Below, one piece after another: positions 30,770 to 38,380 of a stretch of 47,784 bases of DNA. Origin of the DNA: a virus; the IMG/VR virus record IMGVR_UViG_3300036466_000534, positions 1 to 47,784 of that record; one strand, given 5' to 3'. A model generated the notes under the pieces. It ran no database searches. It was not told where the DNA came from and saw only the letters and a program-made list of their open reading frames with translations. Position 1 is the first letter of the stretch, and every line of letters starts with the position of its first letter. The translations under genes and the position numbers were made by a program.

Positions 30770-32420
30770 TTTCTGTCGCCCCCTTTTCAATCTCTTTGTT
30801 ATATAGAGTTTTAACTAGATTTTGAACAGCATTTTGATCATCCTCCCCAAGCCCTTCATAGGCTTCTCTGATCTTTTTGTTTTCTTTAGTTAGCTGTTTT
30901 ATATTATCGTCCCAATTGCTTCCATTGAGCTCGGTGGTTTCTCTTTCTCTAGTTGAAAGACCATTTTCTATTCTCATAATTGCAGCAGTAACCTCTTTTA
31001 CTGGATCAACTTGCCCTGGCGCTGGTCCTATCCATTCTGCAGATGACCAGGCTCTTTTTATAGCCGGATCATTAAAATAACCAGGGGCCTTAATTCTTCC
31101 CCGGGCCACCGCTTCTGTTAACCATAATTCATAAATCGGCTGGCAGAAATCATTAGCAAACCATGTCCTGCGCATCTTAAATGCTTTCCAGGCTTCTAAT
31201 AATGCAGCTCTACTTGCTGAATAAGAAGATAAAAACGCTTTATTTAATAATTCATAAGGTATTTCTAAAGCTGCACCAATCTGTTTGGCCATAGCATTTA
31301 CAAAAGGCTCAAAATTATTGCCCGGTCTGGTTGGATCACCAAATTCAACGCTTTCACCTTCCCCTAAAACATTTATTGTTCCGGCTCCCATTTCGTAAGA
31401 ATTAGGATCTTCTTCATCAACCTGTTCTTCTCCCATAAAAGTTTCCCCAAATGGTATTTCATTGGCCGAGCCATCTTGTTTTATAAAGGCAGTAAAAAAT
31501 GACTGCACGACTGCCGCAGTCAACTCGGCTTTTGTATATCTAGTTATTTGCTTTAGTGCTTCAATAACTGGCGCTAAGTATGGAACTCCTCGATATTGTT
31601 CACATCTTTCAGGCTCCATAAGTTGAAGAATATTAGGATCCCCTGTTTTATCTCCAAAAGCTTTTACTCTTTTATGATTGGTAACATAACCATCACTTTT
31701 GCTTTTTGGATGTTTATTTGCTACCCAGTAAGCGACAACCGCTCCGGAATCGCCATCAACTTCAACCCCGTTATAAATCGGATTTCCAGTTTTAGTGTTT
31801 TTGCCGGTAGTATCATGATAAGCAAAAGCATTATTATCATTAGGGGTTTCAATTCTATCCCCTTCTAAGAGATGAATCCTTAATGTATAAGGCATCCAAT
31901 TTTTTGGATCATCTCTTTTAATAAGAGGAAAGACATCTCCGTTCATCAGCCAGGACATTAGCGCCAACCCTTGAAGTTCATAAAAATTGTTGAGTCTCAA
32001 ATTATCGGCCCAGACTGAGTCAGCCCAGATGCTAAATTCTTTTTCAACTTTTCTTTCCCAGCGATCAGCCTGTTCTTCACTTATACCTAAAGTTTCGGCA
32101 TCAACTTTAGATTTTAGTTTAAGCCCAGCTCCAACAACATTGGTTCTATTAGTTTTAATTGCAGAAGCTGCTAAAGGTGAACCCATAAACAATGATCTTG
32201 AACGCTGCCTTAATGTATCAAGATTATTATTAATATCTTCCTTAGGGCTGCGGCTTGTTGAGTTCCAGCCTTTCATTGATTTCTTTTGATGGCTGGCTCC
32301 ACTTTCGCTATAACCTGAGTTTTTAACACCCTCCCAGATATTAAGCTTTGCTCTCGCATATTCTCTTTTCAATGCAGTCTGAGGACTGATATATTTTAAA
32401 GCTTTATCAATTAGATTCAT
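30762..32420 (-). CDS. B: Portal protein, lambda gpB family (552 aa)
   Basis: Forms the dodecameric DNA gate at one vertex. Matches the lambda portal family: WNSTSRSPKEDINNNLDTLRQRSRSLFMGSPLAASAIKTNRTNVVGAGL, RIHLLEGDRIETP, LSSYSASRAALLEAWKAF. Between the gpW-like and protease genes. Confidence 0.93.
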   Translation of the reverse strand: MNLIDKALKYISPQTALKREYARAKLNIWEGVKNSGYSESGASHQKKSMKGWNSTSRSPKEDINNNLDTLRQRSRSLFMGSPLAASAIKTNRTNVVGAGLKLKSKVDAETLGISEEQADRWERKVEKEFSIWADSVWADNLRLNNFYELQGLALMSWLMNGDVFPLIKRDDPKNWMPYTLRIHLLEGDRIETPNDNNAFAYHDTTGKNTKTGNPIYNGVEVDGDSGAVVAYWVANKHPKSKSDGYVTNHKRVKAFGDKTGDPNILQLMEPERCEQYRGVPYLAPVIEALKQITRYTKAELTAAVVQSFFTAFIKQDGSANEIPFGETFMGEEQVDEEDPNSYEMGAGTINVLGEGESVEFGDPTRPGNNFEPFVNAMAKQIGAALEIPYELLNKAFLSSYSASRAALLEAWKAFKMRRTWFANDFCQPIYELWLTEAVARGRIKAPGYFNDPAIKRAWSSAEWIGPAPGQVDPVKEVTAAIMRIENGLSTRERETTELNGSNWDDNIKQLTKENKKIREAYEGLGEDDQNAVQNLVKTLYNKEIEKGATEID

Positions 32421-32431
32421 AAGACCACCCT

Positions 32432-32671
32432 TTATAAGTCTCTGGCAGTAATTCTATAAGCTTTTCTTCTGCCTTTTCCATTTACTGCGGCAGTTAACTG
32501 ATCAACTTGTTTTTCTAAACTGTCAATTGCTGCTCTTATTTCTTCTAAATTAGCTCGAGTCAAACTTCTAGTTCCAATTTTGTACTCCTGGCCGGCAAGA
32601 ACAGCCATTTCTGCTTCATAATAAGCTTCTAATCTTTGTTTTGCTTTTTCTAACCTGTCTTTTGAAGCCAT
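32432..32671 (-). CDS. W: Head-tail joining protein, gpW/DUF6148-like (79 aa)
   Basis: Short helical protein (DRLEKAKQRLEAYYEAEMAVLAGQEYKIGTRSLTRANLEEI...VDQLTAAV) with the length and place (between large terminase and portal) of lambda gpW. This sequence type is common in Firmicute phages. Confidence 0.8.
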   Translation of the reverse strand: MASKDRLEKAKQRLEAYYEAEMAVLAGQEYKIGTRSLTRANLEEIRAAIDSLEKQVDQLTAAVNGKGRRKAYRITARDL

Positions 32672-32685
32672 TCAAACCACCTTCC

Positions 32686-34548
32686 TTATACTGATACACC
32701 CTTATTAACCACACCGCGGCGCTTCTTTTTTCTTCTAGATTTAGAATTACTTGTACTAACACTGCCATTTCCTTTTTGTTTTAGCCTTTTTTCAAGTGCA
32801 TCAAAGCTAGGATTAAGTATATTAAGTGCAGCTAAAGCATAATTTCTTAAATCTAAAGGCTCATTTCTCTGATTAGGGCTAATTTTTTCCCAGACCATTC
32901 TGTACTGGCCACTTCTTTTTCTTCGGACCAGTTTCTCAGATATAAGACCTTGAAAATAACTGCGATCATAATTTCTTTCTTTATTAGCGGGAAAGTGACA
33001 ATATCCGTCACCTCTTTCTTTTATCTTAAGTCTTGACATGATAGTTGATTTACCAGAATCAACACCCAAAATAAAAACCGCAGCATTTTCTTTTTTACTG
33101 CGGTAAATCTTATCTATCAGAGGAATACCCGGACCACCCCGGCCTTTAATAGCAAATATTCTTCTATGTTCGTTCTTTTTGCAAAATTTATAAACATCTG
33201 AAGTAAAATGACCTCCAGAGTCAACACAGGCACAGGCAACTTTCATCCCTTTGCCTGACTCTGTCCTAAAAGTTTGGTCTAGTTTATCAGAAAGCATCTG
33301 CCAGGTTGACGGCATATCAGGAGCACCCATTATCATACCGTACTCAATACCCCAGGACTCCTGTCCTTTTCCCCAGCCTGCTATCTCATATTCTAGTCTG
33401 TCATCCTGAACATCGACACCAGCGGTTAAAAGTAGAACTCCATCCGGCACATCTGCTTCATATTCTTCCCTGCGTTTTAAGAGAAACTCTTCATCTTCAA
33501 TTTCTCCTTTTTCCTCCCAGGGCAAACCGAGCATTGTGTTTTTAAATACTTTATACTGCTCCGGATCCTTTTTCACAGTCAGCCATTCTTCCATAATTTC
33601 TTCCCAGGGAGTCCAGGGACTTACAAAAGCATTAAGGTGGAAACTTCTTGTCTTAATAACATCATCGTTTTCTGCTATCCATTTGCCTGGTTGGTTTTTC
33701 CAAGTGTGCTCATCAAATTTTTTATGACATTCAGTGCATTCATACTTTAGATCCCAAACTTTATAATTGCCTTTTTTATCTTTCTCATACTCAAATTTAA
33801 CATTTTGAAGATGTATATATTGATAATCTCCACAATGAGGACATTTAAGTTTCCACTTTTCCTGAGTTCCAGCTTTATACTCATCTTCAATTCTGGACGC
33901 ATCTTTAATTGTCGGTGTAGAAACATAAACTTTTTTCTTATTCCAAAAAGTAGTTGTTCTTCTTTCTGCAATTTTTAATGGATCTCCTTCACTTCCCGCA
34001 GAAGATGGATATCTATCAATTTCATCGCACAATAAAATTCTTACTGGTCTACTTGCCAAACCAGAAGGAGAGTTGGAACCAGCAAGAGCTAAAAAACCAC
34101 CAGGGAAAGATTTCATCAAAATAGTATTGCTGCTATCTTTGCTTTTGCTTTCCGAAACTTTTTCTCTTAATGAATCTGTAGCTTTAATTGATGGAGCTAT
34201 CCTTCTTTTTGAAAAATCCTGTGCATCATCTACAGTTGGCTGCACTAATAACATTGGACACGGATCAATATCAATATAATAGCCCATAACATTAATAACT
34301 ATTTCAGACTTTCCAACCTGAGAACTGCTCATTACAACAACTTTTTCAACTTCTGGATCATTAATAGAATCCATTATTTTTCGTTGATAAGGTGCTCGGT
34401 TTGTTCTCCATTGTCCAGGCTCGGCTGATGTTTCGCGAGGTAATTTTCTATATTGATCAGCCCAGTCACTTATTTTTAGATCCGGTGGAGGTGCTACTGT
34501 CTTGAGAACCTTCTTGAATAACTTTTTTGTTTTCGACTTCAACTGCAT
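32686..34548 (-). CDS. Terminase large subunit, GpA family (about 620 aa)
   Basis: Packaging ATPase/nuclease of the lambda gpA family. It has ISDWADQYRKLPRETSAEPGQW, a Walker A-like SSSQVGKSE, Walker B ILLCDEIDRYPS, a zinc-finger-like LKCPHCGDYQ...YECTECHKKF segment and the nuclease region LLTAGVDVQDDRLEYEI. The longest frame reaches 34611 from a TTG, overlapping the small subunit by 146 bases. I favour the ATG at 34548, but no start has a convincing ribosome site. The family is associated with cos-type packaging. Confidence 0.9.
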   Translation of the reverse strand: MQLKSKTKKLFKKVLKTVAPPPDLKISDWADQYRKLPRETSAEPGQWRTNRAPYQRKIMDSINDPEVEKVVVMSSSQVGKSEIVINVMGYYIDIDPCPMLLVQPTVDDAQDFSKRRIAPSIKATDSLREKVSESKSKDSSNTILMKSFPGGFLALAGSNSPSGLASRPVRILLCDEIDRYPSSAGSEGDPLKIAERRTTTFWNKKKVYVSTPTIKDASRIEDEYKAGTQEKWKLKCPHCGDYQYIHLQNVKFEYEKDKKGNYKVWDLKYECTECHKKFDEHTWKNQPGKWIAENDDVIKTRSFHLNAFVSPWTPWEEIMEEWLTVKKDPEQYKVFKNTMLGLPWEEKGEIEDEEFLLKRREEYEADVPDGVLLLTAGVDVQDDRLEYEIAGWGKGQESWGIEYGMIMGAPDMPSTWQMLSDKLDQTFRTESGKGMKVACACVDSGGHFTSDVYKFCKKNEHRRIFAIKGRGGPGIPLIDKIYRSKKENAAVFILGVDSGKSTIMSRLKIKERGDGYCHFPANKERNYDRSYFQGLISEKLVRRKRSGQYRMVWEKISPNQRNEPLDLRNYALAALNILNPSFDALEKRLKQKGNGSVSTSNSKSRRKKKRRGVVNKGVSV

Positions 34549-35023
34549 CACCTTCGTATAGATCTTCATCATCAACAAATAAAGATGGGTCATACCCTGA
34601 CAATTCTTCAAGAGCTTCTTTCAATTCAGAGTTCATTAGATCACTAATTTTATTTGTGTTTTTCATTCCTGTTATTTGAGGAGATAATTTTGGAGGTATC
34701 GCTAAAATTCTATTTCTAAAGGTAGTCAATATATTGGTCATTGCAAATTCTACATCTGAAGCTTCATGAACTTTATTTTGCTGCTTAGCAAGTTTAATTT
34801 CACTAATTCGTTTTTTGATTTCTTCATGCTCAGCTTTTACTTCATTCAAATCTCTATTACCGCTTCCAAATTTAAACTCATAATATTTTTTAGCGCATTC
34901 CTTAAGATCATATTTTCCTTCTGTAACTCTATCTATAATTTCTGCATCGACCAACTGATAAACTCTGCGCTCGGAAATATCTATAAATTCTGCGAGCTCT
35001 TCAGCTGAAACTTCGAATTTCAT
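34466..35023 (-). CDS. Terminase small subunit, Nu1-like (185 aa)
   Basis: The N-terminal winged helix (SAEELAEFIDISERRVYQLVDAEIIDRVTEGKYDLKECAKKY) resembles lambda gpNu1, which binds cos. A helical middle and an acidic, Ser-rich end follow. AAGGAGGG precedes the ATG. First gene of the late operon, downstream of the structured non-coding region. Confidence 0.82.
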   Translation of the reverse strand: MKFEVSAEELAEFIDISERRVYQLVDAEIIDRVTEGKYDLKECAKKYYEFKFGSGNRDLNEVKAEHEEIKKRISEIKLAKQQNKVHEASDVEFAMTNILTTFRNRILAIPPKLSPQITGMKNTNKISDLMNSELKEALEELSGYDPSLFVDDEDLYEGDAVEVENKKVIQEGSQDSSTSTGSKNK

Positions 35024-35098
35024 AAGACCCTCCTTTTCACTGAAATTAAAATCACCGTAAGTTCAGTAAAATACTGTAAACAAATGTTTTTAAAATGG

Positions 35099-35135
35099 TA
35101 AAAATAAAACTGCCACGAGCGCTGTCATGACAGTT
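35099..35135 (-). terminator. Intrinsic terminator downstream of structured RNA, upstream of terS
   Basis: On the minus strand AACTGTCATGA / TCGTGGCAGTT pair over 11 bp with two G.U pairs (C.A mismatches on the plus strand), loop CAGCGC, followed by TTATTTTTA. It stands between the structured element and the small terminase gene, so late transcription must pass it. The left arm includes the palindrome CTGTCATGACAG. Confidence 0.75.
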
Positions 35136-35425
35136 ATTATAAAAGATTAATATTCAATTTTAAAAAATATAAAAAGTTATCGACTGTATGAAATTGAACT
35201 TTTTTCACCGAAATCTAGCCAGTTTTTGGGATTCAGCGTCACCGCAAGGCTCTAGATTCTCAGAAGGACCCGCGAATTCTGAGGGCCTGTGGAGCCAGCG
35301 GGAGTGCTGAGCTGACACCTTTCTACTCTGATATCCAGTAGCTGCGGCGGGTAGTTCGTGCTGCAGTATGGCTGATTCATAGCTCTATAAACGAGTAATG
35401 GCCCGGACATAGAGCCCGAGCCACA
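35136..35425 (-). ncRNA. Structured non-coding element, candidate small RNA or antitermination leader
   Basis: GC-rich compared with the genome, with no credible reading frame. The region 35233-35315 folds into one long nested hairpin: TCAGCGTCA/TGAGCTGA (one bulged G), CCGC/GCGG, GGCTC/GAGCC, CTCAGAA/TTCTGAG, loop 11 bases (24 pairs). Near the 5' end GGCTCGG/CCGGGCC (35416-35422 with 35400-35406) encloses a loop that can pair over 7 bp with 35382-35388. Smaller stems are CTACT/AGTAG, and CTGC/GCAG enclosed by CCA/TGG. Several pairs are G.U only on the minus strand. It is bounded by terminators on both sides. A cos/pac site is the main alternative. Confidence 0.6.
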
Positions 35426-35428
35426 CAT

Positions 35429-35434
35429 ATTATA
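35429..35434 (-). promoter_or_regulatory. Candidate -10 box of the structured-RNA/late promoter
   Basis: TATAAT on the minus strand, about 8 bases before the first stem of the structured element. No recognisable -35 box lies 16-18 bases upstream, where the preceding terminator stem sits. If it is a promoter it probably needs an activator such as the ArpU-like protein. Confidence 0.4.
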
Positions 35435-35448
35435 ATAGAGGTAGTATG

Positions 35449-35482
35449 AAAAAACCCGGCCTAAATAGTGGAATTAAGCCGG
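35449..35482 (-). terminator. Terminator closing the early operon
   Basis: Minus-strand stem CCGGCTTAA / TTAGGCCGG (9 bp with one G.U), 9-base loop, then G and six Ts. It separates the ArpU-like gene from the structured element and late genes. Confidence 0.8.
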
Positions 35483-35545
35483 TAAAAAACCAAATAGGAA
35501 ATAAATAAGTAATAATGGAAAAACTCATAATTACTTCATACTATC

Positions 35546-35568
35546 ATTATATTCTTTCTATATAGAAA
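35546..35568 (-). promoter_or_regulatory. Candidate promoter with 14-bp palindrome
   Basis: A TATAAT on the minus strand (35546-35551) lies just after the perfect palindrome TTTCTATATAGAAA (35555-35568), in place of a -35 box. The layout suggests an activator-dependent promoter. Transcripts would meet the terminator at 35449 about 90 bases on. The rest of 35483-35630 is AT-rich, with a weak hairpin (AAGTAATTATG / CATTATTACTT) near 35510-35538. Confidence 0.4.
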
Positions 35569-35630
35569 ATCCACTCAAAAACAGCACAAAATCATACCAA
35601 AATCTTACCAAACTAATGTTTTTATTAAAA

Positions 35631-36083
35631 TTAACTCAATAATTCTCGACTTTTAATCCAAAACTCCCAGGCGGACATAAGGCCGTGAACTTTTAATTCT
35701 GCAAATATTTCTGATTTTCTATTATCTATTGTGCTTTTAGAGCAACCAACTCGATCTGCAGTTTTCTTTGCTGACAAGTCATTAAAATATAGATACTCAA
35801 CTATTCTTCTCATCTCAGTAGGCAAATTAATATAAGCGTGATAGATGATATTTCTTGCTTTGACTAGATTTTTATATTTACTGTCCTGTTCAGACTTCCT
35901 GGCAACAAACTCTTCAACATCAGAATATGTATTATTAGTTTCGCCAGATCCTACTTTACTATAATTAATAGCCTGCAGTGCATATTCAGGAGCATCTTTT
36001 ATTGCTTCTGTTGCAACTTTTGCTTTTATCCTTCTGTAATTATTCAACAATTCTTCTATGATTTCTTTCTCTTTATTAGGCAT
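35631..36083 (-). CDS. ArpU-like late transcription regulator (150 aa)
   Basis: Sigma-70 region-4-like protein. The C-terminal part has YLYFNDLSAKKTADRVGCSKSTIDNRKSEI, an HTH typical of the ArpU/RinA family that turns on phage late genes from just upstream of terminase. I chose the ATG at 36083 (MPNKEKEII) behind GAGGTGAC rather than the longer frame to 36128. Its position before the structured leader and terS fits late activation. Confidence 0.75.
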   Translation of the reverse strand: MPNKEKEIIEELLNNYRRIKAKVATEAIKDAPEYALQAINYSKVGSGETNNTYSDVEEFVARKSEQDSKYKNLVKARNIIYHAYINLPTEMRRIVEYLYFNDLSAKKTADRVGCSKSTIDNRKSEIFAELKVHGLMSAWEFWIKSRELLS

Positions 36084-36330
36084 TGCCGCAGTCACCTCTG
36101 TTATTTCTAATTTGATAGTCAATAGCACTGTGTTTTTCTAAGTAATCAGCCTTTGCAACTTCTAGTAATTCATCAGCAGTCATTTCTTTGCCACACCTTA
36201 TACATTTACCTTTTTCTTTTCTATTATCTAAAATGAAAGTCCTTCTGTTGCACCTAGGACATAATACTGGCACTTGAATATGTCTTTTAATACCCTGGTA
36301 TTCACAAATTAATTTAGATTCATTTAGCAT
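36076..36330 (-). CDS. Zinc-ribbon protein (84 aa)
   Basis: Two CxxC pairs, VLCPRCNRR and CIRCGKEM, 18 residues apart form a zinc ribbon, flanked by a helical C-terminus. It overlaps both neighbouring genes. Possibly a small regulator working with the ArpU-like protein; specific function unknown. Confidence 0.65.
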   Translation of the reverse strand: MLNESKLICEYQGIKRHIQVPVLCPRCNRRTFILDNRKEKGKCIRCGKEMTADELLEVAKADYLEKHSAIDYQIRNNRGDCGNA

Positions 36331-36568
36331 TTCCGCCCAACCCCTCCACCATTTGATAATTAATTACTTCATATTCTTTCTTTTTAAAGTTATAAACTAT
36401 TTCAAAACCTGCTGTTCTTAAGATATTAATATATCTACTGACCGTTTTAGAGCTCACCCCCAACCGGCCGGCAATCAAATTTCTATTTAAACCACTTTCA
36501 TTTATTATCATAAATAATACTTTCATGCATCTTGTAATTATATTATATCGTTTATTGGAAGTGATCAT
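36320..36568 (-). CDS. Winged-helix DNA-binding protein, HTH_11-like (82 aa)
   Basis: LFMIINESGLNRNLIAGRLGVSSKTVSRYINILRTAGFEIVYNFKKKEYEV is a compact winged helix of the DeoR/BirA type. A small early-late regulator by position. Overlaps the zinc-ribbon gene by 11 bases. Confidence 0.7.
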   Translation of the reverse strand: MITSNKRYNIITRCMKVLFMIINESGLNRNLIAGRLGVSSKTVSRYINILRTAGFEIVYNFKKKEYEVINYQMVEGLGGNAK

Positions 36569-36577
36569 AGATTCCTC

Positions 36578-36910
36578 CTACCAAAAAGTCACTACTGCCG
36601 AATCATGAGAGTAACCATTAATATTTCCCCAAGCAAAAATGATTCTCGAATTATTATCTAATATCCAACAATTTCTATTTGGTTTGCTTGCTATAGAAAT
36701 ATCATGATCTTGTAATACCTTTTTGAGCATTGGTTTTATATGCTTCGCACTGCGTAAAGATGGGAGCCAGATTATAACCTCTTCATTTTCTAATTCTAAG
36801 GCTCCGGCAACTAAATGACAATCATAAAAAGTTTTACCTTCTCTAGGACCGTGATTTTCTTTTAAAGCTACATCGTGAAGTCTTTCTAAATCAGTTTTCA
36901 TTCTTCTCAT
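36578..36910 (-). CDS. Hypothetical protein (110 aa)
   Basis: MRRMKTDLERLHDVALKENHGPREGKTF opens it; the body has EVIIWLPSLRSAKHIKPMLKKVLQD and ends RIIFAWGNINGYSHDSAVVTFW. The layout loosely recalls a degenerate P-loop fold (GPREGKT followed by a strand), as in small phage ATPase remnants, but no full Walker motif is present. Function unknown. Confidence 0.6.
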   Translation of the reverse strand: MRRMKTDLERLHDVALKENHGPREGKTFYDCHLVAGALELENEEVIIWLPSLRSAKHIKPMLKKVLQDHDISIASKPNRNCWILDNNSRIIFAWGNINGYSHDSAVVTFW

Positions 36911-36916
36911 CCTTTT

Positions 36917-37153
36917 TTAAAGTTTTATTAACAAAAATCTTAAAATTAATATCCCACCAATTATCTTCATAAAATATTCTTTAACTAAATTTTCTACTAC
37001 TTTTTCTTCAATCATTCCAGGAGTATTCAATACTTGGTTTATAAATTTTACTTTAACAAGTATATATTCAAACATTATAAGAATTAAAAATAATTTATAA
37101 ATAAAATAAGGAACGTTTTTTATTAGTTCGATAGCGATCACTCCTTTAATCAA
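36917..37153 (-). CDS. Small hydrophobic protein (78 aa)
   Basis: Starts MIKGVIAIELIKNVPYFIYKLF. Two membrane-like stretches (about residues 14-32 and 62-77) surround a polar middle with GMIEEKVVENLVKEY. Overlaps the upstream gene by 8 bases. Function unknown. Confidence 0.5.
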   Translation of the reverse strand: MIKGVIAIELIKNVPYFIYKLFLILIMFEYILVKVKFINQVLNTPGMIEEKVVENLVKEYFMKIIGGILILRFLLIKL

Positions 37154-37337
37154 AATTTATGTCTTTAAATTCTACACCTTTAGCGATTAATCTGCTGCTA
37201 ACATAGCCAACACTTTTTGAGCTTAATAATTCTCCGGCATCATTATATTTATCAGCCATTATTTTGATAATTGTTCCTATTTCATGATTTTCAAACCTAA
37301 GTTTAATCTTCATTATCTTCACCAGAACTCGTATCAA
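37146..37337 (-). CDS. Hypothetical protein (63 aa)
   Basis: Starts MIRVLVKIMKIKLRFENHEIG, with an inner ATG (MKIKLRF) as an alternative. Mostly beta in character. Overlaps both neighbours; no domain recognised. Confidence 0.5.
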   Translation of the reverse strand: MIRVLVKIMKIKLRFENHEIGTIIKIMADKYNDAGELLSSKSVGYVSSRLIAKGVEFKDINFD

Positions 37338-37584
37338 CTCTAAAACTAAACTTTATCCACCGTTTTTCAAAACGATAAGTTTCATATCTTGCTTCTGGGT
37401 CACTATGAGCCATGCTCCTTTTGATCACTAATTCTTTTTTGTTGGCTGAACTCATAAAAACATCTTTTATTTTTTTATATTCTTTTTCACTTACAAAAAA
37501 CATCATGTCTAAATAAGGTCTGTTTTCAGTTTCTTTTTGTATTTCATTTAGAAAGTTATCAATTATATCAACTATATTTTTCAT
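37303..37584 (-). CDS. Hypothetical protein (93 aa)
   Basis: Starts MKNIVDIIDNFLNEIQKETENRPYL and contains RYETYRFEKRWIKFSFRVD near the end. Its acidic tail (SSGEDNED) overlaps the next frame. Small alpha/beta protein of unknown role. Confidence 0.55.
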   Translation of the reverse strand: MKNIVDIIDNFLNEIQKETENRPYLDMMFFVSEKEYKKIKDVFMSSANKKELVIKRSMAHSDPEARYETYRFEKRWIKFSFRVDTSSGEDNED

Positions 37585-37596
37585 GACTTCACCTCA

Positions 37597-37944
37597 TTAA
37601 ATTTTTATTTCGATATCATGACCTTGGTTAATTCTTAATGTTATGGAATCATCTAAGAAAAAACCATCTGGTTGGTATTCTAGTTCTGTTATTGCTTTTT
37701 CAATAAACATAGTGGCACTTATATTATTGATTCTCAAATATTTATAATTAATTTTTATAGAAGGTTTTGTTAATGATAATAACCTTTTTTCTTCTAAATA
37801 AATGTACATCTGGTCTGCATGACCATCCACTATAAAATCAAATCTTATTACTTCAATATTATTAATATCTTTTATATTTTTAATTTTGTTTTTTGTATCA
37901 TCAAAAAAATCTATCCAGATCATTTTACCCCTCCAGTTCTTCAA
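37597..37944 (-). CDS. Hypothetical protein (115 aa)
   Basis: The sequence alternates beta strands (IEVIRFDFIVDGHADQMYIYLEEKRL; DGFFLDDSITLRINQGHDIEIKI). An inner ATG (MIWIDFFDDTKNK) may be the real start. Located just after the VRR-NUC gene; unknown function. Confidence 0.55.
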   Translation of the reverse strand: MKNWRGKMIWIDFFDDTKNKIKNIKDINNIEVIRFDFIVDGHADQMYIYLEEKRLLSLTKPSIKINYKYLRINNISATMFIEKAITELEYQPDGFFLDDSITLRINQGHDIEIKI

Positions 37945-38341
37945 TAAATTCTATAGCAGCATCTGCTCCTTCTGCTAACTTAACAGCCCAGCCATTCTCT
38001 TTAAACCTCTTAAGCCATCTCTTTTGGCTTTCGCTTGCCCGGCCACCTTTTAGTCTTTTAAGCTCAATAGCAATTCCATTATAGCCGGTAACCGGTTTGA
38101 AAATTAATGCATCCGGCACGCCTGACTTAACACCTAAAGTCTTCTGTTTAGCATAATACTGGACTTTGTGGTCACCTTCATTAGGAACATGGCACCAATC
38201 GCCTTCCGTATATTTATAATCAAGATATTGAGCTAGCTTTTTCTGTTCTTCCTCTTCTAAAACATTAACACCGGCACCTTTTCTCTTTTTCTTAATCAAA
38301 TCTTTTGCTTGTTTTTCGCTTACATTTCTCCAGGCCAACAA
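37925..38341 (-). CDS. VRR-NUC domain nuclease (138 aa)
   Basis: PD-(D/E)xK nuclease of the stand-alone VRR-NUC family: GVKSGVPDALIFKP supplies the active-site Asp, IAIELKRLKGGRAS the ExK pair, and SESQKRWLKRFKENGWAV the C-terminal family helix. Such proteins act on branched DNA as Holliday-junction resolvases. I chose the TTG at 38341, 6 bases after AGGAGG. Likely processes replication or recombination intermediates before packaging. Confidence 0.85.
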   Translation of the reverse strand: MLAWRNVSEKQAKDLIKKKRKGAGVNVLEEEEQKKLAQYLDYKYTEGDWCHVPNEGDHKVQYYAKQKTLGVKSGVPDALIFKPVTGYNGIAIELKRLKGGRASESQKRWLKRFKENGWAVKLAEGADAAIEFIEELEG

Positions 38342-38380
38342 AATCAACCTCCTCCGATCACCGGGCCAACACCTAATCCG

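Noticed and set aside
35136-35425. tmRNA, RNase P RNA or group I intron
   Set aside because: None of the conserved hallmarks is present: no tRNA-like ends with CCA, no RNase P core motifs, no intron core, and no interrupted gene.
35041-35630. Definite cos site
   Set aside because: Location beside Nu1/GpA genes makes cos plausible, but no cohesive-end nick site or host-factor site can be identified by eye. Kept only as an alternative.
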